This document shows, one piece after another, positions 1 through 8,235 of a DNA stretch of 64,000 bases. The position numbers and the translations under genes are program-made. The stretch's first letter is position 1. Every line of letters starts with the position of its first letter. The notes beneath the pieces are model-generated. The model made no database searches and had not been told where the DNA came from. It worked only from the letters and a program-made list of their open reading frames with translations. Source of the DNA: Acidobacteriaceae bacterium (GTDB taxonomy: Bacteria; Acidobacteriota; Terriglobia; Bryobacterales; Bryobacteraceae); assembly GCA_019240475.1 (NCBI GenBank), contig JAFAYI010000001.1:1-64000 (forward strand). The letters run 5' to 3'.

Positions 1-400
1 GGTTGTTGAGCTGGCGCTGGTAGGCGAGGAAAATTTTGGCGTCGATCAGGTGCTTGCGTGAGTCGGCTTGCTCGGCGGGGAACTCGTTGGCGAATTCGAG
101 GCGGCCGAGGGCGAAGATGCCGAATTCGAGAGCCGGGATGCGGAGCAGCCGCCACTGGGTGTCGGCAAGCGACTGCACGAGATTGCTCTCCTGATCGCCG
201 ACGGGCTGTAGGCGATTGAAGAAGCCCTGGACATGGGCTTCGTAAGCGGCGGCGTCGTCGCCGGGGAGCAGGACGGTGCGGCCGGTGAGACCGGTCTTGA
301 CTGCGTTGAGAGATGACGTGGCCTTGCCTTCGGGCGAAGTGGGGCCGGTGGAGAATTGAGCGTTCTTCTGATTGGCGGCGATTTGCGCGGGAGTGGACAT
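1..400 (-). CDS. Hypothetical protein with ANQKNAQFSTGP start (partial)
   Basis: The gene starts at an ATG complementary to 398-400 and is open to the left edge, so its C-terminus is missing (at least 133 residues). The product begins MSTPAQIAANQKNAQFSTGP and continues with SPEGKATSSLNAVKTGLTG, then a region rich in polar residues (DQESNLVQSLADTQWRLLRI). Acidobacterial genomes carry many proteins with this ANxxNAxxSTGPxxxxGKxxxxxNAxxxGL pattern; their function is unknown to me. No signal peptide or membrane segment is visible. Codon use matches the neighbours. The call rests on the long open frame and the familiar N-terminal pattern; no role can be given. Confidence 0.75.
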   Translation of the reverse strand, partial: MSTPAQIAANQKNAQFSTGPTSPEGKATSSLNAVKTGLTGRTVLLPGDDAAAYEAHVQGFFNRLQPVGDQESNLVQSLADTQWRLLRIPALEFGIFALGRLEFANEFPAEQADSRKHLIDAKIFLAYQRQLNN

Positions 401-580
401 AAAGGGATTTCTGCTTTCGGCCGATGATCGGATAGGGGGAGTACGGGGCGAGATGGCGGGGGTGGGGTAAGTGGATGAAGGGAATGGGGTTGAGGAATTT
501 GGGTGGGGTTGTGACCGAGCGGCGAGGTCGCGCGGCGGCACCGGCCCCTTCCGAATTGCGACAATAACGGAAAGGATGGA

Positions 581-814
581 ATGAAGAATTTCGAGCGCAT
601 CACAGTAGACCCGGCTCAGATGGGTGGGGTTCCCTGCGTCCGGGGATTGCGGATTCCCGTTGCCACGGTTCTGCGATTGCTGGCGGGCGGCCTCTCAGAG
701 GCAGAAATACTTGCAGAGTATCCCGACTTGCAAAAGGAAGATATCCGCGCGTGCCTGCAATTTGCAGCGGCGGCTGCAATGGAACGGGAACTGCCGATTC
801 CACAGCCGGCTTGA
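581..814 (+). CDS. DUF433 family antitoxin
   Basis: This 77-residue protein has the DUF433 core: ITVDPAQMGGVPCVRGLRIPVATVLRLLAGG, then LSEAEILAEYPDLQKEDIRACLQFAA, a short winged-helix-like DNA-binding unit. DUF433 proteins are the antitoxin halves of toxin-antitoxin pairs. An AAAGGA ribosome binding site lies 4 bases before the ATG. The stop codon overlaps the TTG start of the next gene (TTGA at 811-814), so the two are translationally coupled. As in related pairs, the antitoxin probably binds its own promoter region (401-580) and neutralises the downstream PIN-like protein. The family call is confident; activity in this strain is inferred. Confidence 0.88.
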   Translation: MKNFERITVDPAQMGGVPCVRGLRIPVATVLRLLAGGLSEAEILAEYPDLQKEDIRACLQFAAAAAMERELPIPQPA

Positions 815-1182
815 GATTCCTCATCGACAATGCGCTGCCTCCACGGTTGGCAGCCGATCTGGTTGAAAAAGGGCACGACGCAGTGCACGTCCGAAGCTAT
901 GGAATGCAGGCCTCCAAAGACGAGGAGATTTTGGCGCGAGCCCTTCGAGAGGGCCGTGTCCTTGTGTCGGCAGACGCGGATTTTGGTATGCTTCTCGCGT
1001 TACAAGAGGCAGCCCGCCCATCGTTCATTTTGTTCCGAGAGACAGAACTGCTAACGGCGCAGGACTATCTCAGTCTGCTGACATCGGCGCTCCCGGAGTT
1101 TGAGTCGGAGCTGATTGCCGGCTGCGTAGTGGTTTTCCGAAGAAATCGGCTGCGGCTGCGCAGGCTGCCGTTCTCGGGATAA
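811..1182 (+). CDS. DUF5615 PIN-like toxin
   Basis: Read from the TTG at 811, this 123-residue protein begins LRFLIDNALPPRLAADLVEKGHDAVHV, the start of the DUF5615 (Mut7-C/PIN-like) family. Acidic residues of the predicted metal site are visible at D6, D37/E38 and D55/D57 (VSADADFG). Such proteins are presumed RNases, each paired with a DUF433 antitoxin as here. A longer reading from the ATG at 751 would overlap the antitoxin and add residues that do not fit the family, so the TTG overlapping the upstream stop is chosen. The last residues (RRNRLRLRRLPFSG) are strongly basic. No frameshift is seen, so the pair looks functional. Confidence 0.85.
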   Translation: MRFLIDNALPPRLAADLVEKGHDAVHVRSYGMQASKDEEILARALREGRVLVSADADFGMLLALQEAARPSFILFRETELLTAQDYLSLLTSALPEFESELIAGCVVVFRRNRLRLRRLPFSG

Positions 1183-1236
1183 TCGATGCTTTAGGACCGC
1201 ATGGACACGAATGCGAGTTCAGGATGCGTTGGCTTG

Positions 1237-2415
1237 TTAGGACTTTCCGGCGTAGTCGCCGTATTCCCAGTCGTAGGGCACGCCGGTGTCGCCGAGGATG
1301 AATGTCACGAGCTCGGCGAAGCCTGCCTCGGCGCGCACGTCGTTAGAAAGGATCAGCACGCAATTTTGAGCGGGCTGGATGCAGACCATCGTATTGGCGG
1401 TTTGCTGGTCGTGACCACCTTTATAGAAACCGGGGCCTTGCGGGCCGTTGAAGGCGATAACGCCTAGCCCCGAGTAGAGATCCTTGCGCTGTTGGCTCAC
1501 GGGCGCGTCCGGGAGGAAAAGCGGAAAAAGGTGCGCCGTGGTGATGTGCAGCACGGGGCGGGTGAGCTCGGCGCGGGAAGCAGGCGACAAGCCGTCGCCG
1601 CGGACAAGCGCAGCGGTAAATCTCGATAAGTCGGAGATCGTTGTGTTCATGGAGCCCGCGGCGCGCGGCTTGCTGCGCTTTTCGTGGGGCAGCGGCTCGC
1701 CGCGATCGTTCCATCCGTCAGCAACGTTTGGGTCCTGGCCATTTCTCCACGTCAGGCTGGTGCGGGGCATGCTGACGCGGTTGAAGATGGCATTGGTGAG
1801 ATCGCCGAGGTCGAGCCCGAGGCCTTTTGCGCGGCTGCCGTGCTCGACGACAAATTGCAAGAGGATGAAGCCTTCGCCCGAATAGCTGAAGCGCGTGCCG
1901 GGGTCGAAGTGGATGCGCAGTTTGCGGTCCGGTTCGATAAACCAGAAGTTGCTGAAGCCGGTGGAGTGGTTCAGGCACATGCGCGGGGTGATTTGCTTCC
2001 AACGCGGATCGGCGGCGAGGTCCTTATATGGGCCGTACTTGTCGGGGAAGACGGGATCGGGACCGTAAGCGGGCAGCGGCTTATCGAGGTAGGTTTCGAT
2101 GGGAGTGTCGAGTTTGAGCTTTCCCTGGTCGACGAGTTGCAGGACGGTGTAGGCAAATACCGTTTTCGTGAGAGACGCGCCGTACATGACGGTATCGGGG
2201 GTAAGCGGGTCGCCCTTTGCGTTGCGAATTCCGTAGGCCTGGACGTAGGCGACCTTGCCGTGATCGATCACGGCGACGGCCATGCCTTGGGCATGAGCGC
2301 GGGTCATGAGCTGGCCGACTTGGCGGTCGATGGAGGCGCCGGTGGGTAGAGATTGCGCGGCGGCGAGCGGCAGAGCGAGTGCGATCAGAAACAAGAAGAG
2401 TTGCGTTCTCATCAT
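1237..2415 (-). CDS. Serine hydrolase, beta-lactamase class C family
   Basis: This 392-residue protein has a signal peptide (FLFLIALALPLAAAQ) and a penicillin-binding/class C hydrolase fold. The catalytic SxxK is S81-L-T-K84 in YGASLTKTVFAY. The second motif, usually YxN, reads Y178-S-G180, a variant common in esterase-like members. GGHDQQ near residue 335 stands at the KTG/HxG position. The YSG variant suggests an esterase, a D-amino-acid peptidase or an unknown amidase rather than a true antibiotic-degrading beta-lactamase. It probably acts in the periplasm. The gene stands alone, with a DyP peroxidase diverging from it about 70 bases away. MMRT could equally start at the second Met. Confidence 0.85.
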   Translation of the reverse strand: MMRTQLFLFLIALALPLAAAQSLPTGASIDRQVGQLMTRAHAQGMAVAVIDHGKVAYVQAYGIRNAKGDPLTPDTVMYGASLTKTVFAYTVLQLVDQGKLKLDTPIETYLDKPLPAYGPDPVFPDKYGPYKDLAADPRWKQITPRMCLNHSTGFSNFWFIEPDRKLRIHFDPGTRFSYSGEGFILLQFVVEHGSRAKGLGLDLGDLTNAIFNRVSMPRTSLTWRNGQDPNVADGWNDRGEPLPHEKRSKPRAAGSMNTTISDLSRFTAALVRGDGLSPASRAELTRPVLHITTAHLFPLFLPDAPVSQQRKDLYSGLGVIAFNGPQGPGFYKGGHDQQTANTMVCIQPAQNCVLILSNDVRAEAGFAELVTFILGDTGVPYDWEYGDYAGKS

Positions 2416-2485
2416 GCGAATGCGCTAGCGATAGTTTAGATGTCCAGGCGCCCGCAGCTTATGATGGTGCCTGTTCCTCGCCCCA

Positions 2486-3370
2486 ATGTATACACCGCAA
2501 GCTGGAATCTTCGCCCTGGGAACGTCCTCTCACGCCTATTTGGAATTCGACCTTGTGGAAGCGGGCAAACGGGATGAATTTGCAGCGACGATCTCCTCGA
2601 TTCGCGAGCCGCGAACGACGACCGGGGGAGTGAATTTCGTGATCGGCTTCCGGCCGGAGCTGTGGCGGGAGCTCGCGCCGGGCGACATCCCGGCGGATGT
2701 CGAAGGGTTCAACAAAGCCGTTGTGGGCAAAGAAGGGTTCGCAATGCCGGCGACGCAGCACGATGGCTTGGTGTGGCTGTCGGGCAGCGCGTATGACGTT
2801 GTTTTCGACATGGCGCGATCGGTGATTCGCGATGTAAGGGGACTCGCGTCGTTGGCGAGTGAAATGTCGAGCTGGCCTTACCGGCACGATCGGGATCTGA
2901 CGGGTTTCGTAGACGGATCCGAGAATCCGGAGCTATTGGAGGCGCCGAGCGTGGCGTTGGCGCCGGAAGGCGTGGCGGGGGCGGCGGGCTCGGTACTGTT
3001 GCTGCAGAAGTGGAAGCACAAGACCGCGGAGTGGGAGGCGCTTTCGGTGACGGAGCAGGAACGGGCGATGGGACGCACGAAGGCGGACAGCATCGAATTA
3101 GAAAACAAACCGGCGGATTCGCATGTGGCCCGCACGGACCAGGACGAGTTTGGCGACATATTCCGGCGCAACATGCCGTATGGGACGGTGGAGGATCATG
3201 GAACGGTGTTCGTGGGGTTTAGCGCGGAACAGAAGCGGCTGGCGAGGATGCTGGACAGCATGGCGGGGCTGGTTACGGGAACGCGGGACGCTTTGACACG
3301 CTACACGGAGCCGCTTACAGGCGCGTATTACTTTGTGCCGTCGGTTGAGAGTTTGCGGCGGCTACGGTAG
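2486..3370 (+). CDS. Dyp-type peroxidase
   Basis: This 294-residue haem peroxidase belongs to the dye-decolourising (DyP) family. The diagnostic GxxDG motif is G140-F-V-D143-G144 in LTGFVDGSENP, with D143 the catalytic acid. The proximal haem-ligand histidine is most likely H213 in PADSHVARTD, and the conserved distal arginine lies in IFRRNMPYG (R227/R228). There is no signal peptide, so the enzyme should be cytoplasmic or packed in an encapsulin, though no encapsulin gene is adjacent. It oxidises various substrates with hydrogen peroxide. The length matches short bacterial DyPs. The region 2416-2485 should hold divergent promoters for this gene and the serine hydrolase. Confidence 0.92.
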   Translation: MYTPQAGIFALGTSSHAYLEFDLVEAGKRDEFAATISSIREPRTTTGGVNFVIGFRPELWRELAPGDIPADVEGFNKAVVGKEGFAMPATQHDGLVWLSGSAYDVVFDMARSVIRDVRGLASLASEMSSWPYRHDRDLTGFVDGSENPELLEAPSVALAPEGVAGAAGSVLLLQKWKHKTAEWEALSVTEQERAMGRTKADSIELENKPADSHVARTDQDEFGDIFRRNMPYGTVEDHGTVFVGFSAEQKRLARMLDSMAGLVTGTRDALTRYTEPLTGAYYFVPSVESLRRLR

Positions 3371-3396
3371 AGAGCGGGATTGCGTATCGATGATGT

Positions 3397-3420
3397 CACG
3401 GGCAAGTTCGTGAGCCCGTG
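3397..3420 (+). terminator. Possible terminator hairpin after the DyP gene
   Basis: A perfect 7-bp stem (CACGGGC at 3397-3403 and GCCCGTG at 3414-3420) closes a 10-base loop, 27 bases after the DyP stop codon. Only a weak T run follows (CCTTTGG), so termination may be inefficient. Confidence 0.4.
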
Positions 3421-3447
3421 GCCTTTGGTACCATCTCATAACGCTCG

Positions 3448-4791
3448 ATGAACAAACGAACCTTTTTGCGCCTGGTCTCAAGCGCGGTGGCGGGTGCATG
3501 GATCAGGCCATTGCCTATGCTGGCGGCGGACGCGAAGTTGACGAATTGGTCGGGAAATATCGAATACGGGACCGCCCGCCTGGAGGAGGCGGCTTCCCTC
3601 GAGCAGGCGCGATCCATTGTTCGATCCGAGAGCAAGCTCAAGGTGCTTGGCACGCGGCATTGCTTTAACACCATCGCGGATAGCACTCACGATTTGCTGT
3701 CGCTGAAGCAGATGCGCAAGATCGAATTGGACCCGGAGGCGCGTACCGTGACGGTTGAGCCCGGCGTCACCTACGGCCAACTTGGGCCGTATCTCGACAG
3801 CCGCGGATTTGCCCTCCACAATCTGGCGTCGCTGCCGCACATTTCCGTGGCGGGGTCGTGCAGCACGGCCACGCATGGATCGGGCGAAAAGAATCGGAAC
3901 CTGTCTTCGAGCGTGGCCGCGATAGAGATGCTGACGGCCCGAGGGGATGTGGTGAAACTGTCTCGCTCGAAAGATGGCGATAACTTCTCGGGCGCGGTCG
4001 TGGGTCTCGGCGCTCTGGGCGTAATTATGAGGACTACGCTCGACATAGAACCTACATATCAGGCGCGGCAATACGTATATGAGAATCTTCCGCTCGACCA
4101 AATGAAGGACCATTTCGACGAAATACAAGCGAGCGGTTATAGCGTCAGCTTATTTACCGACTGGCAAAACCGGCGCATCAATGAACTGTGGATTAAGAGC
4201 CGCGTGGACTCGAATCCGGCGTTCAAAGCGCCTCAAGAACTATTCGGGGCCACGCTCGCGAGAAAGAATCTCCATCCCATTGAGGCGCTCTCGGCCGAAA
4301 ATTGCACCGAGCAGATGGGCGTGCCCGGACCGTGGTACGACCGGCTGCCTCACTTCCGCATGGGCTTCACGCCGAGCGCCGGGAAGGAACTGCAAACCGA
4401 ATATTTATTGCCAAGACAGCACGCCGTGGAAGCGATCCTCGCGGTAGAGCGGCTGCGCGACAGCATCGGTCCTCATCTTTTAATTTCGGAGATTCGCACC
4501 ATCGCGGCCGACGAGCTGTGGATGAGCACTTGTTACCGGCAACCGAGCGTCGCCATTCACTTCACATGGAAACAGGATTGGCCCTCCGTCCGAAACCTGC
4601 TTCCGGTAATCGAAAGGGAACTCTCTCCCTTTCGCCCGCGGCCGCACTGGGGCAAGCTGTTCGTTATGGCGCCTGCGGATCTCCGCTCCAGATACGAGCG
4701 ATTCTCCGATTTCGTCAAGCTCGCCTCCCAATACGACCCGCGCGGAAAATTTCGAAACGCGTTTCTCGAAACCAATATCTTCGCGAGCTGA
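3448..4791 (+). CDS. FAD-linked alditol/sugar-lactone oxidase family protein
   Basis: This 447-residue protein has an N-terminal export signal (MNKRTFLRLVSSAVAGAWI) and a VAO-type FAD-binding domain. GTRHCFN near residue 69 matches the GxxHSxN motif of alditol oxidases, with Cys in place of Ser. SVAGSCSTATHGSG around residues 133-146 is the second flavin-binding motif. The C-terminal half (EIRTIAADELWMSTCY, then HFTWKQDWPSV and PRPHWGKLF) matches the D-arabinono-lactone oxidase/alditol oxidase substrate domain. It likely oxidises a polyol such as xylitol or sorbitol with oxygen in the periplasm. The Fpg/Nei gene follows 5 bases after the stop, so the two are probably cotranscribed. Confidence 0.85.
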   Translation: MNKRTFLRLVSSAVAGAWIRPLPMLAADAKLTNWSGNIEYGTARLEEAASLEQARSIVRSESKLKVLGTRHCFNTIADSTHDLLSLKQMRKIELDPEARTVTVEPGVTYGQLGPYLDSRGFALHNLASLPHISVAGSCSTATHGSGEKNRNLSSSVAAIEMLTARGDVVKLSRSKDGDNFSGAVVGLGALGVIMRTTLDIEPTYQARQYVYENLPLDQMKDHFDEIQASGYSVSLFTDWQNRRINELWIKSRVDSNPAFKAPQELFGATLARKNLHPIEALSAENCTEQMGVPGPWYDRLPHFRMGFTPSAGKELQTEYLLPRQHAVEAILAVERLRDSIGPHLLISEIRTIAADELWMSTCYRQPSVAIHFTWKQDWPSVRNLLPVIERELSPFRPRPHWGKLFVMAPADLRSRYERFSDFVKLASQYDPRGKFRNAFLETNIFAS

Positions 4792-4796
4792 TCGGC

Positions 4797-5702
4797 ATGC
4801 CCGAGCTGCCCGATATCGCGGCTTACTTGCGAGCCCTGGCGCCGCGCATCGTCGGCCAACCGCTCACAAGCGCGCGCATACGAGGCGCGTTCCTGCTGAG
4901 AACCGTGCAGCCAACGTTGCAAGACGCCGAAGGCCACCCGGCGCGCCACTTGCGCCGCGTGGGTAAGCGCATCGCAATAGGAATGGAGAACGATGTCTGG
5001 CTGGTGCTGCACCTGATGATCGCCGGCCGGCTGCATTGGCGCTCTCCGGGAGCAAAGCTCGGCGGCAAAAGCAATCTAGCCGCTTTCGATTTTCCCAATG
5101 GCTCGCTGCTGCTTACGGAAGCCGGCGCAAAGCGTCGTGCATCGCTGCACATCGTGGCCGGCGAAGCTGGTTTGCGTTCGTTAGATCCGGGTGGTATCGA
5201 GGTCTTAGAAAGCGATCTCGCGGCTTTTCGCGCGGCCCTCGCCCTCGAAAATCGAACGCTCAAGCGCGCGCTGACCGATCCGCGTCTAGTGAGCGGCATC
5301 GGCAATGCGTATTCGGATGAGATTTTGCATGCCGCGCAGTTGTCGCCCATTGCAATGACGCAGAAGCTGAGGCCGGACGAATGGGAAAAGCTATTCGCCG
5401 CGACACGCCGCGCTTTGCAGTTGTGGATCGATCGGTTGTGCGCCGAGGCCGAAGCGAAGTTCCCTGAAAAAGTGACCGCTTTTCGAGAAGGAATGGCTGT
5501 ACACGGCCGATACGGCCAGCCGTGCCCCCGGTGCGGAGAGAAGATCCAGCGGATTCGCTACGCGGATAATGAGACGAACTATTGCGCTCGATGCCAGACC
5601 GGCGGAAAGCTGCTCGCCGACCGGAGCCTGTCGCGCTTGCTGAAGTCGGACTGGCCGCGTACCTTGGACGAACTCGAGTCGCTGAAGCGGCGCGATGCCT
5701 GA
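4797..5702 (+). CDS. Fpg/Nei family DNA glycosylase
   Basis: From the ATG at 4797 the 301-residue product begins MPELPDIAAYLRAL; the processed N-terminal Pro2 and Glu3 are the catalytic pair of the formamidopyrimidine/endonuclease VIII family. The helix-two-turn-helix region SGIGNAYSDEILHAAQLSP is present. The C-terminal zinc finger has four cysteines (CPRC, then CARC 18 residues later). The enzyme excises oxidised bases from DNA by a beta,delta-elimination lyase reaction. It sits 5 bases downstream of the flavin oxidase; a link between a peroxide-generating oxidase and oxidative DNA repair is plausible but only inferred. I cannot firmly separate Fpg from Nei by eye. Confidence 0.92.
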   Translation: MPELPDIAAYLRALAPRIVGQPLTSARIRGAFLLRTVQPTLQDAEGHPARHLRRVGKRIAIGMENDVWLVLHLMIAGRLHWRSPGAKLGGKSNLAAFDFPNGSLLLTEAGAKRRASLHIVAGEAGLRSLDPGGIEVLESDLAAFRAALALENRTLKRALTDPRLVSGIGNAYSDEILHAAQLSPIAMTQKLRPDEWEKLFAATRRALQLWIDRLCAEAEAKFPEKVTAFREGMAVHGRYGQPCPRCGEKIQRIRYADNETNYCARCQTGGKLLADRSLSRLLKSDWPRTLDELESLKRRDA

Positions 5703-5708
5703 GGCCGG

Positions 5709-6485
5709 TTACCGTTTGCGGAGCCGAAGCGATTGCCAACTGCCGTCCGCCGCCCAACCGCCGTCCACCGACAGCGCGTGCCCATTGATAAACGCGCTTT
5801 CAACCGGATCGGCGAGAAATGCGATGGCGCGCGCCACGTCGTCGGGCGTCGCGAACCGCGCCATGGGCATGCGGCCGGTGATGTCGGCATCCGAGTAGCT
5901 GCCGCCCGCCTGGTCCGCCGCATCCATTTCCGTTTTGACCCATCCCGGGCAAACTGCATTCGCGCGCACTCCGCGGCCTCCCCATTCGGCGGCCAGAGTC
6001 CGTGTCAGCCCCACCAATCCATGCTTGGAGGCGTTGTATGCCGCGCGATCCGCAATGCCCAATAAACCGGCCACGGATGCGACATTTACGATAGAACCGC
6101 TGCCGGCCTCTAGCATTTTTTCCCCGAATGCCCTGGCAAGCAGAAACGGCCCGACCAGATTCACCTCCAGCACCCGGCGATAGTCGCGAGCGGAAGTATG
6201 TTCGGCTGGCGATATGAGGCTGATGCCCGCATTATTGACAAGCACGTCCGCGCGCCCATAGGCCTGGATCACTTCGTCAGCAAAGCGACCTACGATGGCT
6301 TCATCGCTGACGTCCCCGGCGCGCGCCAATGCCTCGCCTCCTCGGCCCTGGATCGAAGCGATCGTCTCGGCAGGCCGATGAAGATCGATGATCGCGATGC
6401 GGTAGCCTCTCTCGGCGAGCATCTCCGCCGTGCGGCGGCCGATGCCCTGCGCTGCCCCGGTAATTACCGCAACGCGAGATGGCAT
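5709..6485 (-). CDS. SDR family NAD(P)-dependent oxidoreductase
   Basis: This 258-residue classical short-chain dehydrogenase has the cofactor motif T9-G-A-A-Q-G-I-G16, NNAG at 84-87, the catalytic serine S137 (VASVAG), and Y150-N-A-S-K154. D34 after the second strand (IIDLHRP) suggests preference for NAD. The C-terminus GHALSVDGGWAADG is typical of 3-ketoacyl-reductase-like and sugar or steroid dehydrogenase members, so the substrate cannot be given. There is no signal peptide. The gene converges on the glycosylase gene with only 6 bases between stops. It is monocistronic or cotranscribed with the upstream DinB-like gene, about 35 bases away. Confidence 0.92.
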   Translation of the reverse strand: MPSRVAVITGAAQGIGRRTAEMLAERGYRIAIIDLHRPAETIASIQGRGGEALARAGDVSDEAIVGRFADEVIQAYGRADVLVNNAGISLISPAEHTSARDYRRVLEVNLVGPFLLARAFGEKMLEAGSGSIVNVASVAGLLGIADRAAYNASKHGLVGLTRTLAAEWGGRGVRANAVCPGWVKTEMDAADQAGGSYSDADITGRMPMARFATPDDVARAIAFLADPVESAFINGHALSVDGGWAADGSWQSLRLRKR

Positions 6486-6519
6486 TTAGTCGCCGCGGTC
6501 GCCAACTTACAATCTCAGT

Positions 6520-7083
6520 CTATTTCTTGGGCGGCGGCTGGCTTGACGCTTGTTGATTGCCGACCGGTACGAGCCCCTTCAATCGCAGATACGTGACCAT
6601 GTTTCCATAGTGCTCGTCCATGTGCGCGGTGTTGAGCGAGAGAATGCTGAGCTTCGCCATGTTGAAGTTCATCATCTTGGTCATCTGCGCTCCCTGCGCG
6701 TCGGTCATTCCGGCAAACGCCTTCTTGCAATAATCCACTCCACCCTTGAGCGCCGAAACCAGATCGGCTTTCGAGGTCTTCGTCTTCTCGATGTCCTTGA
6801 CCGGCGCCTGCTCGCCCATGACTTCCGAGCAGAAACCATATTGCGCGTCGGCTATATGACCGACCAGCGCCCCGAAAGTTCGCACTTCCGGCGTCGGTTT
6901 GAAGGAGTAATTCTCCTCCGGCATCTGTTCGGCGCCGCCTATCACTTCCGCGGCGATATAGCCGTAGATGCCTTTTTCACTCGCAGTAATTGGGTTCGCT
7001 GGCCCGCCGGCCGTCTCCTGCGCGAACGCAGAAAGCGAGGCGCTCGCCAAGGCGGCAAATACAAAGCAGAATGTCTTCTTCAC
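6520..7083 (-). CDS. DinB-like domain protein, secreted
   Basis: The start is set at the GTG complementary to 7081-7083, because AAGGAG lies 6 bases upstream and a signal peptide follows (VKKTFCFVFAALASASLSAFAQ). The mature protein of about 165 residues is a DinB/YfiT-type four-helix bundle with the metal-ligand pattern H76 (LVGHIADAQ), H154 and H158 (NTAHMDEHYGNMVTYLR). The family includes thiol-dependent metalloenzymes, but many acidobacterial secreted members have no known substrate. The tail NQQASSQPPPKK is low complexity. A reading from the upstream Met would add 15 residues that do not look like a signal peptide. Confidence 0.82.
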   Translation of the reverse strand: MKKTFCFVFAALASASLSAFAQETAGGPANPITASEKGIYGYIAAEVIGGAEQMPEENYSFKPTPEVRTFGALVGHIADAQYGFCSEVMGEQAPVKDIEKTKTSKADLVSALKGGVDYCKKAFAGMTDAQGAQMTKMMNFNMAKLSILSLNTAHMDEHYGNMVTYLRLKGLVPVGNQQASSQPPPKK

Positions 7084-7169
7084 ATCAATCTCCTTCAGGA
7101 TGTTATCTGGCGCCGATCCTACATACAAACGTTGCTCCGATCCACAAAGTTCGTAAAATTTAAATAAAC

Positions 7170-8096
7170 TTACCCCGCCAGATACCGGTCGAAAAACGCC
7201 AGCGTCTGAATCGCCAATTGCCGGCGAGCCTCGGGGGTCTGGAACGTATGGGCGTCGTCTACCGTGATCAGCGAAACAGGCACGCCCGCCGAGTGCAGCT
7301 TCTGCGAAAGCTCCTCCGACTGCGAGAGGGGGACGCTCTCATCGTGCGTTCCATGCATGATCAGAAACGGGGCGTCTTGTTTGGAGACATGGAACGTCGG
7401 TGACGCCTGCCGCCAAGCGGCCGGGTCTTTCGCATAGCTGGCGCCGAGGAAATGAGTGAGGAACGCATCCCCGTCGGTATCGCGATTGACTGTCAAATCG
7501 GCGGGACCGCTCACATCCACCACGGCCTGCACGCGGCTGGAATACTTGGCCAGCGCCGGGTCGGAGTTGTCTCGCGTGTCCTCCATGCCGAGCAGCGCCG
7601 CGAGTTGCGCCCCCGCGGAGTGGCCGAATGCCCCAATGCGATCGGGATTGACGCCGTACTTGCCCGCGTTTGCTCGAATCCAGCGAACGGCCCGCTGCAC
7701 ATCGTCAAGCTGCGCGGGCCAGCGGTTTTCGTCTTTCTGGAAAAGACGGTAATCGACTGCAAACCCGACGAAGCCGGAACGGGCAAGAAACCGGCCCATC
7801 GTTTGCATAGTGCTCTTGTCCAGGCTCGTCCAACCTCCGCCATGGATCAGCACGACTGCGGGACGCGGCTGTGCGTGCGGGCCGGCAGTTTCCGGCGTGG
7901 CCGGTTCGTAGACGTCCAGGTGCAGGGCGACCCCCGCCACCGTCGCGTAAAGAACATCCTGCTCTACCTTCACCGGCGAGAATAGAGCCCTCGCGCTCGC
8001 CTGTTCGCCGGAACCGCCGGTTGGCTGCGCCTGGAAACCGAACGCGAGCGCGGACGCGCACAAGGCGGCGCTTAGTAAGGTCATGCTCTTGGTCAT
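7170..8096 (-). CDS. Secreted alpha/beta hydrolase (esterase/lipase type)
   Basis: This 308-residue protein has a signal peptide (LLSAALCASALAFGFQAQ) and the features of the hormone-sensitive-lipase/BD-FAE esterase group. HGGGW at 85-89 forms the oxyanion hole. The nucleophile is S160 in GHSAGAQLA. D252 (HGTHDESVPL) and H283 (DDAHTF) complete the triad. It likely hydrolyses short-chain esters, for example acetyl or feruloyl groups on plant polysaccharides, in the periplasm. The start ATG is at 8096. The divergent region 8097-8235 should hold promoters for this gene and the phosphoribosyltransferase operon. Confidence 0.9.
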   Translation of the reverse strand: MTKSMTLLSAALCASALAFGFQAQPTGGSGEQASARALFSPVKVEQDVLYATVAGVALHLDVYEPATPETAGPHAQPRPAVVLIHGGGWTSLDKSTMQTMGRFLARSGFVGFAVDYRLFQKDENRWPAQLDDVQRAVRWIRANAGKYGVNPDRIGAFGHSAGAQLAALLGMEDTRDNSDPALAKYSSRVQAVVDVSGPADLTVNRDTDGDAFLTHFLGASYAKDPAAWRQASPTFHVSKQDAPFLIMHGTHDESVPLSQSEELSQKLHSAGVPVSLITVDDAHTFQTPEARRQLAIQTLAFFDRYLAG

Positions 8097-8235
8097 CGAA
8101 CGAATTGTATTACGTGATCGAATCGTCGGGATTGCCGAAAGCAGGCAGTCGGCCCTCCCGGGCGGCGTAACACGCTTCCGCCGCTAACAATCCAATCAGA
8201 GAAAACATGGACCGGATCTCGAATAAAAGGCGAAG

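Noticed and set aside
1684..2349. Plus-strand frame opposite the serine hydrolase
   Set aside because: It is antisense to a gene with clear SxxK and signal peptide; no domain seen in the shadow.
4302..4796. N-terminal extension of the Fpg/Nei frame
   Set aside because: The extension overlaps the flavin oxidase; the family starts exactly at MPELP (4797).
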